A stretch of 11,127 nt of DNA from assembly GCA_001662425.1 (NCBI GenBank), contig BDDC01001536.1:1-11127 (forward strand), in the 5' to 3' direction. Below, one piece after another: positions 1 to 7,479 of the stretch (its first letter is position 1; every line of letters begins with the position of its first letter). The notes beneath the pieces are model-generated. The model did no database searches, had not been told where the DNA came from, and worked only from the letters and a program-made list of their open reading frames with translations. Source of the DNA: Chlamydomonas sphaeroides (taxonomy: Eukaryota; Chlorophyta; Chlorophyceae; Chlamydomonadales; Chlamydomonadaceae). The position numbers were made by a program, and so were the translations under genes.

Positions 1-1005
1 GTGCCGCTGACGGCACGTCGGTCACCCGAGGCTTAGCCCAGGGCTCAGACCCCAGCAAACCCAAGCACTCAAAACCCTGTGCTGCAGCCCCACCCTCGTA
101 GTCCGCCCCGTCGTAGCAGCAGGCCGCGTAGTTGCAGGACGGGTCGGGGCGGCCGTCCGCCAGCATGGACATGGCGCAGTCGGGGGCGCACGTCTTGCTG
201 CACACCGCGTAGCGAGGGAGGCCGGTGGAGCGCTCTACAGACGAAAGAGGGGGTGATGCACGTTTGTAAGTGATGCACCTGAAGGGGCGCATAAAGGCGC
301 GCCCGCATCAAGGTGCTGCATGGCGCCGGTTCTATTGGATCCCACGCACCTTCGGCCATGGAGCCAAACATGAGCCAGGAGGTGGCCGCGGAGCTGGTAC
401 CGGCCACTGTCACGGTCGCGGAGGACGTCGCAGCGCTGGCAGCGGGGGTGGTGCAGTTGAACGTGTCTTGCGCGTACTGCGGGACAGGAGGACGGCAGCA
501 GGCGGGACACAACATGAGGCCACAGCGCTCGGGTAGCAGGCTGTGGCTTGGTGAGGACGGCCCACCAAACGCAATCAGTGCACGTACCGAGCAGGTGTCG
601 TTGCTTCTGGCCCGGAGGTCGGTCTGGCGGCTGGGGTACGAGTAGCGGTACCAGCTGTTTTGCGCCGTCGCGCCGCAGGCTTGCTTGCAGGTGGGCGACA
701 GCGGCCCCAGGGCATTGTACTGCACGGCCCCATTGCGGTCGAGCCACTGCGTCGCCAGCGCGCCTGCGGTTGGCATTAGGAAGGGCGCGGGTATCGGATC
801 GGAAGAGTTGGATGGGCCGGCGACAGCAGACACGGCGGCCGTGGGCAGCAAGTGCAGAGTGCGCGCAATTACAAGACGGGGCGGGTGCAGCAAATGCGCT
901 AGCGAGGCGCACCGTCGCGGCATGTGGCGTAGACGTTCACGGACAGGGAGTAGCAGCTCTGGTTATAGAAACTTGACGTTACGCCGAAGTTGGCGGGCAC
1001 GCCGG
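1..1005 (-). other. Exons 12-15: C-terminal (in window) Cys-rich part with a partial LNR-like motif
   Basis: Exon 12 (913-1005) carries another Cys module (SSFYNQSCYSLSVNVYATC then RDG). Exon 13 (588-763) has a C...C pair (PTCKQACGATAQNSWYRYSY). Exon 14 (350-476) is Ser/Thr/Ala-rich (FNCTTPAASAATSSATVTV). Exon 15 begins at 234 and has VCSKTCAPDCAMSMLADG, then DPSCNYAACCYDGADYEG. In Lin-12/Notch repeats the pattern is DG.CD..CN...C.[WY]DG.DC; here DG, D, CN, AC, YDG and D are kept, while two of the usual Cys positions are Pro and Tyr. Exon 15 either ends at a GTGGGG donor (exon to 94) or stays open to the left edge. The gene continues outside the window. Confidence 0.55.
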
Positions 1006-4000
1006 CTGCGGGCGGGGGGGCGGGGGTGCGACGGGTGTGCGCGCGCGCCGGATGTAGGCCGAGCACGTGTGTGAGCAATAAACGTGTGCGCATCAAAGCA
1101 TGCCTCTCCCGAGCGCCGTGACGTGAATGGCGCTAGCCTGCAGCGCCGCTGCGCCCCGGCCCACGCCAAGTAAACCCGCCGCCGACCCAGTTTCTCACGT
1201 GCGTTAAACAGCTCCTTGAACCAGTCGACGAGGCTCCATAGGCCATCTTGGCTGCTGGTATCGTCCGTGTAGCCACCCCACAGTAAGTTGTCGAGGGTGA
1301 CTGCGATTGGGGGCGCAATAGCATGCAGCAGGCATGATCATGCATGCAGTGCACCGGCTGGGTGTCGAGGGGTGGTTGTGCGGCACGATGCGGCGCAGCG
1401 CGGCGCGGCCGCCGACTGCCCAGCAGTTTGATTGGGGCTGGTGCAGTAGCGGGATGTAGAAGCAACGAGAAAGGTCGTATGGCGGCTCTGGCATGCTGAA
1501 GATTCTTTTCGCGCAAGTGCGCGCCAAGCGAGCAGCTCACTGTCAGCAAAAGAGTCGAAGAGGCCTGTCCAGCCGCCGAGTCCAAACAAGTCGCCAAACA
1601 GGGCGTCGCTGAGTTCATCTGCAAAAGAACAACCGATGGGCACCAGCAAGATACAAGCGAGCACGCGGCAATATATGGAGCAACTTTGGCTTTTACTCGC
1701 ACCTCCGAGGTCCCAGAAGCTCGAGCTGTCGTTAGAGCTGTCATCGGCAACAACGTCATCGTCTGCTTGTTAAAGGCGCAAGCACAGGATACAAGCATTG
1801 TTAAAGGCGCAAGCACAGGATACAAGCAGTGCAGCCGTAGAACAACGGTCGTTGTGTGTTTGCGCTGAAAAAAGCGTGCAAGTCGTGGTGCGCGTGGCGT
1901 GCCAAGGTTTTACCCTTGGTTTCCTCTGGCACGCCGCGAGCTCCTTTAATTCCCCGGAAGCAACAGTCGGATCAAACGAGTTTCCACTCTACGGAAGCAA
2001 CAGCGAAAGCGACAAAACGTACCGCTGCCAAACAGGAAGTCGAAGATCGACTCCGCGCGCGGGCGGCTTGTTTCGCCCTCTGCACTGCCCTTCTCCGCGC
2101 GGCGCTCCGCCTGCTGCAGCAGCTCGGACACCTTCGCTTGCGTCTCGGCCTCGCGCTTGGCACGCCGCTCCGCCATGATGGTCGTCACGGCGGAGGGCGC
2201 CTTCCAAGGCTCGGCGTCGTTCTGGTCCGTGGCCTCAGCCAGCTTGCGGGATCTGCTGGACGCTGATGTGTCGCCGCCGCTGTTATGGCGCTGCGCCAGG
2301 GTCAGCGCCAGCGCGCTGTACAAGAGGTGGTGCTCCTCGCGCCGCTCCTCCCAGCCATGAACGCTGGATGCCTCGACAGCAGACCGCAGCGCCGCAGACA
2401 GCAGCGCAGCGGCGCGGCCAGCGGTCATGTTGAGCGGCCCGGCGCTGCCGTCGGCCTCGCCGTCGTCAGTGGCCGCCATGGCACGGCGTTGAGTGCCCTG
2501 GGCCCTCTCCAGTGCCGTCCGAACCGCAGAAGCAACAAGCTTGCGGCGCGCTGCAGTGCTCGAATCCTCGCTGGCGCGTGCTGAGGTCAGGAGTTGGCGG
2601 CGGCCGGTTGCGCCGCCGGGTGGTGGTGGCTTCCGGATGGGAGGCGGCGGCATCCCGCGTGCTGGTGGTGGCCGGAACGGGGCGGGCGGCGGCCGCGCGG
2701 TGGCCGGCAGCGACGCCAGCGACCCATTGGCATACATGAGGAAGCTGTACGACGTGCCGTGCGGCACGAAGCGGCCGTCGGGCGCGCGGCACGACGCGTG
2801 GCAGCTGTCGTGGGGGTACTCTGCGTCGAGTGCGGTCCAGGGTACGGCAGGCAGCCACGACAGCTGGGCCTCGCCGTACGAGTGCGCCAGGCCCTGTAGC
2901 GGGGTCTCCAGCCGGATGCGGGTGGGGTTGGGCTGCGGGACAGCCGGAAGGGGGCGGCGTCGTGTCAGCAGCAAGGAGTGTATGACTATCGCGCGGTGGC
3001 CCGCCCCCGCAGCACCCTCCACCCCCGTGACGCACCAGTCCGCACGTGCGCTGCAGGACCTTGGACGGGCAGCGGCCGCTCTCGTCCGCCACGCCCGCTG
3101 CGTACATGGTGCGGTTCACCACTGACCCGAAGCCCAGCACGGCGGCCGAGGGCGCCCCTGCGGCGAGCACCTCTCCCCCAGCGGGCGGCGGGCACTGCAC
3201 GAAGCACTCTTGCAGCTCGGGTCCGGCGCTCCAGGCGGAGAAGGCGCCGCTGCTGTCGGCGGCGCAGGTGCGCACTCGGGCCACGGACACGGAGGCGCAG
3301 GATGAGCCGTACGGCACGTACATGGCGCTGAAAAAGGTGCGGACCTGGGGAGCGCGGGGGGCAGGGGGTTAGGAGCATGGGGTTGGCGCTCGGGGCACAT
3401 ACTGTACGCAGGGACGGTGGAAAGCCCGTCAGGACGCAAGTCAGCTTCGAGTAAGCGCTTCTTCCCCACGCAACACACGCCTTCTACACATGTCGACGTC
3501 CCTGACCCACCTGCGTCTGGCCCGGCTGGAACCTGGCTCCGTAGTCGTACTCGTCGTCCTCGCAGGTGCCGTCGCAGGGCACGTTGCGGTAGCGGGGCCC
3601 CCACACGCTCCAGGCGCCAAACACGCCGTCCGAGCACACGCGGGTGCGGTTGACGGCGGGGCAGCCGGACGAGGCGGTGTCGTACATGGTCTGTGTCTCG
3701 GCCTGACCGTGCTGGTAATACACCTGTACGGCGGGCGGGGGGAGCGAGGGAAAGGGAAGGGGTGGGAGTCATCGCGGCCTGGCACGACAGCAGCTCACAG
3801 CTCACAGCATGCAAGTCGGCCCCGGCCTGCCACGCCCCCAGGCCGCACCTCTGCCAGGTGCGTGAGGCAGGGCGAGGAGCAATTGCGGCTGAAGGCAGAG
3901 GCGCTGAGCGGCACCGTGCCTTTAGGAGCAAGGGAGCGGTGGACACGGAGGAACGTGGCGCAGAGGGGAGGGGGCACCAGCACATTATGAGCGGGCGGGG

Positions 4001-6069
4001 AGCTCGGCCAGCTGGCCGGCCTTGCGACGTGCGGCCGCGTTCGGGGAGATATGCCATGCATCGGGTTTTGTCGCAACGCACCATCCTCCCCGTCCCTCTG
4101 CCCCTGCCCCTATCCTGCCCACCCGTCTCTGCGTCCCAGTACACCAGCGCCCCGTTGCTGCACTGCGGCACCACCAGCTGGCGGGCGAGCTCGTGGCTGG
4201 GGGAGGAGGGGAGGCAGGGAGGGAGGGGTCAGGGAGGGATGCGGGCGGGAACAAGCAGACTGTGCGCTGGCATGAGCAACACGGCGTTGGGGCCATAACT
4301 GACCAGGATTTCGCGAAGGGCGTCTATGCCAAAGCCCGCCCGCCCTCTGCCCCACGGGACGAGGTTCATAAAGCATGGCTCACGTGCATGGCAGCAGTGG
4401 CCGCTCGGTCTTGAACCACGTCTCCGGGATGCCGTACTCTCCGTGGACAAGGCCCAGTGCCGTACAAGGGGCCGTGCCGGTAACGGGCGGCGGTGGTGGT
4501 GGTCGGGGAGGCGGCGGCGGCGGCGGAGAGCTAGACGAGAGAAGCGACGACGTGGCTACGCCCCACGTCAGCCAGGCAGGCGGCGGCGGTCTTGAGCGCT
4601 GCAAGGATGGCGGCGGCGGCGGGCGCTTCGTGACGCTGTAGGCGAAGCTGGGCAGTAGCGTGGCTTTGGCCTTGGTGATGATGTCGTACAGGGTGCGCTC
4701 CCATGCGGGAGAAGCAACGTTGTATGTGAATCCCAGGAACCAGATGGATCCACGAGCCTTCACAACGTTGGCGGGAGGCCACTCGACCACCATGGGATAG
4801 CCGTCGCGCGTGCGGTAGTGCGTCACGGTGTAGCTGCGGTAGGAAACATAAGAAATGTTATTGCCACGCCGTTTTGTGGGAACACGTCCGTCACTCGAAC
4901 TGGTTGGTCGGAACGGCTTACTTGGGGAAATTGCATGACAGCGCCGAGACTTCGTCGTTGACCAGAGGCAGTATCGCCTCAGTCAGGAAAAAAGAAGCTC
5001 CAGGCGTGCGGCTTGAATCGCCCAGAGAACGGCCGGCAAGCGCTTCGCCTGTAGGCAAGGGGACAGGGGCCGGTTGATTGGGGCAGGCAGGAGGGAGGGT
5101 TTCTGAGGTGTGTGTGTCGGTGCGCTGACGCTTTCGACGTTGCACACCTGTGCACACCAGCGATGTGTTCGTAAGCGCGGTGACGAGCAACGCGATGTTG
5201 GACAAGTCCCGCGCATCCGTCGGCGCAGTCAGGATGAGTGCACCACCATAAGCGAGAAGCTCGTGTAGCGTGCCGAGCGCGTTGCTGCAGTTGCGGAGCG
5301 ACAGGGGACAGCGTCAGCACGTACGCAGAGAGCCTCAGCACGCAGCAGGCAGGTCATCACACGGCGCGCATGTCACCCGCCGTACACCACCGCGTACATG
5401 GCTGCTTGCGCGGCGTCCCCCTGGCCCGCAGAAGTTACCAGGTAGTCTCCTTGCAGTCCGGGAATGATGAGCGCTGCGGTGTCACCTTTAGCGAATGTCA
5501 AATTCTGGGGAGGCCGAAACACGGCGTCGACCTGTGCCTGCGATGTAGGATATGACAACGCACGTATGCATGCGTCTCAGCTCCCACGTCCCGATGCACG
5601 TCCCGAGCTCCCGACCGCCAAACGAACGCCCAAAAATCCACGTGGTACAACTTAGGCAGCTCAACCGCTAGCTGTTGAACAGCACCTCAGGTTGCAATTA
5701 CATAAAGCACCGCATCTTGAGACCTACCGCGACGGGCTGGGTGAACTTCTCAAGGAAACTGATGACTCGGCGTGCAGGAGGACTTGCAGTCAGCGTCGCG
5801 CTCAGTAGCACCATAACGTTGGCCTGTGTGGTCGCCAGCAGGTTACGCCGGCTGCTGCCCGACAAGAATTGGGCGAATGTCGAACTCTTGACCTCTTCCG
5901 CGACAGAGGGGCTCCACATGACACCAACTATGATAACGCCACACATTAGGGTGAGCGTGATCAGGGTCAAGGCGGCAACAGCACGGCTGCCGTGGACCGC
6001 CGGCTGCTGGCTGCTGACCGCCGTCTCTCGGGAGCGTGTCGCCACCGCCGTCGGCGACTTGGCGAGCAT
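1..6069 (-). CDS. Large split gene for a membrane-anchored, Pro-rich and Cys-rich surface protein (15 exons seen, 3' end outside window)
   Basis: I do not recognise this as a named gene. The minus-strand exon chain, by plus coordinates, is 5728-6069, 5377-5537, 5148-5284, 4922-5048, 4384-4833, 4145-4196, 3511-3723, 3036-3344, 2023-2932, 1541-1618, 1199-1246, 913-1005, 588-763, 350-476 and 94 (or <1)-234. Every junction has GT...AG and the codon phase is kept across all 14 introns (88-421 nt). The ATG at 6069 is preceded by an in-frame TAG at 6079-6081, which favours this start, although a 5' UTR intron cannot be excluded. The product is at least about 1120 residues: one N-terminal anchor and a long ectodomain. 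Extracellular location is inferred from the anchor, Pro-rich linkers, paired cysteines and N-x-S/T sites. Two junctions are weak. The exon 6 donor at 4144 was chosen for phase over the better-placed GT at 4122. The exon 11 acceptor at 1247 reads CCAAG. An alternative reading ends the protein at a stop at 1946 by retaining intron 9. Against this, the intron 9 donor is GTACGT, exon 10 fits in phase, and I saw no TGTAA-type poly(A) signal before it. Confidence 0.75.
1199..1618 (-). other. Exons 10-11: two tiny exons coding an aromatic amphipathic segment
   Basis: Exon 10 (1541-1618, 78 nt) follows a strong TTCTTTTGCAG acceptor and codes for DELSDALFGDLFGLGGW, then TGLFDSFAD. Exon 11 (1199-1246, 48 nt) codes for NGLWSLVDWFKELFNA and ends at a GTGAGA donor. 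Both keep phase 1. The combined segment of about 42 residues has Leu/Phe/Trp every 3-4 positions with acidic residues between, typical of amphipathic helices that bind membrane or protein grooves. Exon 10 is better supported than exon 11, whose acceptor (CCAAG) is atypical. The 294-nt intron between them (1247-1540) has no other feature I can support. Confidence 0.5.
1769..1828. repeat. 29-bp perfect tandem duplication (period 31) inside intron 9
   Basis: Positions 1769-1797 and 1800-1828 are identical (beginning GTTAAAGGCGCAAGC) and are separated by 2 nt. They lie within the 404-nt intron 9 (1619-2022) of the left gene. That intron otherwise holds no open gene: it has this repeat, a pair of 11-bp GGAAGCAACAG copies near 1958 and 1993, and a weak stem-loop at 1896-1935. 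The repeat looks like a recent replication-slippage duplication. Confidence 0.9.
1896..1935. repeat. Nested inverted repeat in intron 9
   Basis: GGCGTGCC (1896-1903) pairs with GGCACGCC (1928-1935), and CCAAGG (1902-1907) pairs with CCTTGG (1914-1919). The arms overlap by two bases, so both stems cannot be complete at once. It lies close to the 5' end of intron 9 in the sense (minus) direction. It may affect splicing, but nothing shows this directly. Confidence 0.55.
2023..2744 (-). other. Exon 9 (main part): second Pro-rich linker and Ala/Arg/Glu-rich helical region
   Basis: After the third Cys module, exon 9 codes for a Pro/Arg/Gly linker (ARPPPAPFRPPPARG, then MPPPPIRKPPPPGG; plus positions about 2600-2710). 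It is followed by roughly 190 residues rich in Ala, Arg, Glu and Ser without cysteines. Two stretches look helical and possibly coiled-coil: a segment with GWEERREEHHLLYSALALTL, and one with IMAERRAKREAETQAKVSEL followed by LLQQAERRAEK. Lack of Cys separates this segment from its neighbours and suggests a stalk or a non-disulphide domain. The exon ends at 2023 in FDFLFGSG just before the GTACGT donor. Function unknown. Confidence 0.55.
2745..4196 (-). other. Exons 6-9 (first part): tandem MY...C...RxRxC Cys modules
   Basis: Three related modules follow one another. Module 1 (exons 6-7, about residues 418-490) has CSNGAL, then ETQTMYD, NRTRVCSDGVFGAWSVW and a later C...C pair. Module 2 (exon 8, about 499-545) has SAMYVPYGSSC, RVRTC and GAFSAWS. 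Module 3 (exon 8 to 9, about 567-640) has VNRTMYAAG, GRCPSKVLQRTCG and then SCHASC. The repeated core is MY, 6-8 residues, C, 7-10 residues, C, with a following DG.F..WS in the complete copies. It recalls thrombospondin type 1 repeats through the WS.W and paired Cys, but the spacing is not a standard TSR. The MY...C...TRTC arrangement also recalls repeats in some bacterial surface proteins; that comparison is from memory. Likely disulphide-bonded and extracellular. Confidence 0.6.
3724..4144 (-). other. Intron 6 (421 nt), longest intron of the left gene
   Basis: Between exon 6 and exon 7 I see no coding signal. On the sense strand its 3' end is a pyrimidine-rich tract of about 40 nt (CCCACCCCTTCCCTTTCCC) ending in CCGTACAG. 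The donor is uncertain: GTGTAC at 4144 keeps phase 0 with the well-supported exon 7 frame, whereas GTGGGC at 4122 would shift it. Choosing 4144 gives the junction CSNGAL-VYYQHG, consistent with the neighbouring modules. Confidence 0.5.
4480..4625 (-). other. Hydroxyproline-type Pro-rich linker in exon 5, encoded by CCG-rich microsatellite DNA
   Basis: The exon 5 frame stays open through two Pro runs (RPPPPPS and SSSSPPPPPPPRPPPPPP) separated by a short Trp/Ser-containing spacer, then returns to ordinary sequence (VHGEYGIPETWFKTERP). The DNA is a CGG/GGT trinucleotide-rich tract on the plus strand. Ser followed by long Pro runs is the hallmark of hydroxyproline-rich glycoproteins of volvocine cell walls, such as pherophorins. 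Here the run is short and acts as a linker between the N-terminal domain and the Cys modules. An unspliced intron is possible, but I found no good GT...AG pair that would remove only this stretch. Confidence 0.55.
4660..6069 (-). other. Exons 1-5 (first part): signal anchor plus amidotransferase-like ectodomain
   Basis: Exon 1 codes for a basic/Ser-rich head of about 30 residues, then a hydrophobic run at about residues 31-51 (AALTLITLTLMCGVIIVGVM), with no small-residue cleavage site evident. This suggests a type II signal anchor with the rest of the protein outside. Exons 2-5 continue with alternating hydrophobic strands and helices. They include YGGALILTAP near residue 180 and RGSIWFLGFTYN near residue 285. 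In class I glutamine-amidotransferase-like (flavodoxin-like) domains, a GG-x-hydrophobic strand followed by a late strand with a 'position-aware' G[YF] pattern is typical, and such domains occur in many secreted algal proteins. I see no catalytic Cys-His-Glu triad. This assignment rests on pattern only and is tentative; an unrelated alpha/beta fold is possible. Confidence 0.45.
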
Positions 6070-6476
6070 TCTTGTAGTCTAGGTTTGATGTTGTGCACAT
6101 TCACAGTGCGTGAAGGAAAGGTCTCCGCACGTAGCATCGCGAGGTTAACAGATTGCTTTCGCCCTTTGATCCCTTCAAAAGCTGCAGGAGCGAATAGCGA
6201 GTTGTCACGATTAACATACCTTCAATCGATTGGACGTTGAGAGGCGCAGCGGCCCTCCTTCATATAAGGTTTCCTAAACAGGCAAGAAAGCTGACCAGCC
6301 CGTCACGTCCCTGCCGTTTCCCTGCGTTGCGTGCCTTCACGTGCCGTCAACGCTGCCAGCGCAGTCAAAGGACGTCCCCGTTGTGTCTCTGAGGTGTCTC
6401 GAGAGCGCTGCTGGGGAGCTAGCGAGTGTGTGCACAAACAGTCAGCCCTCAAGATAGAGGGACAACAGATTGCACT

Positions 6477-6528
6477 TGCTGCATGTATCGTGCCTGCTGC
6501 ATTACGGGCAGGCACGATACATGCAGCA
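6477..6528. repeat. Perfect 21-bp inverted repeat with 10-nt loop
   Basis: Arms 6477-6497 and 6508-6528 are exact reverse complements; the left arm starts TGCTGCATGTATCG. The loop is 6498-6507 (TGCATTACGG). Pairing stops abruptly at both outer ends. It lies about 410 nt upstream of the left gene's ATG and outside recognisable LINE coding sequence. It could be a small-RNA hairpin, a cruciform or the remains of a small inverted-repeat element. It is not a bacterial-type terminator, since no T run follows. Confidence 0.9.
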
Positions 6529-6610
6529 CGGTGCCTGCTTGCAACCCACGGCGTGGCGCCCCTTGTGCGCGAGCCTTGTTGCGTGGATTCCCAGCCCGCG
6601 CCGCTATGCC

Positions 6611-6640
6611 AAAGGTAGAAATAGAAATAGAAAAAGAAAT
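6611..6640 (+). repeat. Short GAAATA-type microsatellite
   Basis: An A-rich tract with units TAGAAA/AGAAAT repeated three to four times with changes, in otherwise GC-rich DNA. On the minus strand, the sense strand of the LINE remnant, it is pyrimidine-rich, so it is not that element's poly(A) tail. Confidence 0.7.
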
Positions 6641-6736
6641 GGTTACGAGACTAACGAGACGTGCAGAGGAGGGCAGGTCGCGTGTGGGACAGAGTCCCCA
6701 GCTCCCCACGCCCGCCACCGTTGTTCAAGGGCAGAG

Positions 6737-6786
6737 CTTGATTGCTCTACTGGCACATGCATGTGCCAACAGATAGAGCAATCAAG
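6737..6786. repeat. 13-bp inverted repeat enclosing a 16-bp perfect palindrome
   Basis: CTTGATTGCTCTA (6737-6749) pairs perfectly with 6774-6786. Between the arms lies the self-complementary GGCACATGCATGTGCC (6752-6767). The structure can form one long interrupted hairpin on either strand. It sits just 3' of the last recognisable LINE-derived coding sequence, in the element's sense direction. Confidence 0.9.
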
Positions 6787-7470
6787 ACCGGGGCAGCCGG
6801 GGGGAGGCATCCCAGCACATGCAGGGGGTGGAGCCCCCCGACTGCCCCAGTCTATGTGGGTGCCCGTTCCATTCGCATCGCTTGGATATGATGCAGTCCG
6901 TGTAGTCCAGTGAGTGGTCGTGCAGCTGTTCAACGTAGCACCCGCCATTCATGCCCAGCGCCAAGGCCCTGGCGATGAGTTGTATCGCCACGTTGTGTCA
7001 TAGCGTAAATATGGCTTGCATTTCCCTATGTCGGCAGCCCCTCAGAATGTGTGCTGTAGAGTCGGGGCCGGTGCAAAGAACTGCCGCCGCAGAGCGGGCA
7101 GGGTAGCTGGGTAGGGCAGGGTGCAGGGGCGCGCTCGCCCGACGTGCCGAGTGGGTCGAACTTTCGTCCCCGGACGCTCATACCAAACACGGCCGTGAGC
7201 GTAGCGTTCCATAGTAGGCCGACGTGGCTCTCGAGGATGCGTTTGATGCGAGTGGCGCTGTACCGTTTCCCTCGGCGGCGGTTAGTGTACGGGATGAAAC
7301 CGCGAGGTCCAATAGGGGAAGCGCATGGAGCAGGCGCTTCAAGCTTGGTGATATGTTCCTATAGCCACCGCAGACTTCGACGCTGAGCAGCTTTGTGACC
7401 CCGCGCTGGAGGTCGTTGGCGTAACGCGTCGTTGCTGTCGGGTTTCCTTGGTCCGGCGCGTTACGCACCC
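6782..7470 (-). pseudogene. LINE C-terminal region with CCHC zinc knuckle, broken
   Basis: After the RNase H remnant the frame gives PTATTRYANDLQRGVTKLL. After a shift near 7290 it gives TRIKRILESHVGLLWNATLT, then CPLCGG (Cys pair at 7089-7100). One more shift leads to DSTAHILRGCRHREMQAIFT (His and Cys at about 7034-7051), completing a C-x2-C...H-x4-C knuckle of the type found downstream of RNase H in L1-like ORF2. An in-frame TGA (probably from CGA Arg, in a *HN context) follows at about 6992-6994, then NVAIQLIARALALGMNGGC. The remaining sequence loses similarity to anything I know and ends near 6782. Confidence 0.65.
6790..6848. repeat. 15-bp G/C-rich inverted repeat with one mismatch, 29-nt loop
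   Basis: GGGGCAGCCGGGGGG (6790-6804) pairs with CCCCCCGACTGCCCC (6834-6848) at 14 of 15 positions. In minus-strand RNA the odd pair is U-G, so the stem is complete with one wobble; in plus-strand RNA it is C-A. It overlaps the degenerate end of the LINE reading frame and abuts the previous inverted repeat. Confidence 0.85.
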
Positions 7471-7479
7471 AGAAGTTGC

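Larger units (their letters stand above)
6070..6640. other. 5' flank of the left gene; no supported gene
   Basis: This stretch of about 570 nt upstream of the ATG at 6069 should hold the gene's promoter and 5' leader. I see no conserved-looking frame in either direction. An AT-rich patch at 6258-6278 (CTTCATATAAGG on the plus strand, CCTTATATGAAG on the minus strand) is the only TATA-like sequence, about 190 nt from the ATG; its polarity fits the plus strand better, so I do not call it a promoter. The stem-loop at 6477-6528 and the A-rich repeat at 6611-6640 are listed separately. Confidence 0.5.

Noticed and set aside
1..16. Small perfect hairpin (GTGCCG/CGGCAC) at the left edge
   Set aside because: A 6-bp stem is common in DNA of this GC content, and the sequence is cut by the window edge.
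69..923. Long minus-strand open frame of 284 codons over exons 12-15
   Set aside because: It reads through introns in a frame that agrees with the real exons only in places; GC-rich DNA keeps it open. The spliced frame with matching cysteines is better supported.
1946..2022. Open continuation of exon 9 to a stop at 1946, giving an apparent protein end
   Set aside because: The added residues are Arg/Cys/Leu-rich with no resemblance to the rest, a GTACGT donor sits at 2022, and exon 10 continues in phase after a strong acceptor. Kept only as an intron-retention alternative.
1946..4300. Several plus-strand open frames of 100-200 codons opposite exons 5-9
   Set aside because: They are Arg/Ala/Gly-rich mirror frames of GC-rich coding exons, without motifs or splice logic of their own.
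6258..6278. TATA-like patch as a promoter for the left gene
   Set aside because: The best TATA match (TATAAGG) is on the plus strand, opposite to the gene, and there is no supporting initiator or downstream gene.
6477..6528. Intrinsic (bacterial-type) terminator
   Set aside because: There is no T tract after either arm, and the context is a nuclear intron-rich genome.
6611..6640. A-rich tract as the LINE poly(A) tail
   Set aside because: It is A-rich on the plus strand, whereas the element's sense strand is minus, where it reads as pyrimidines.
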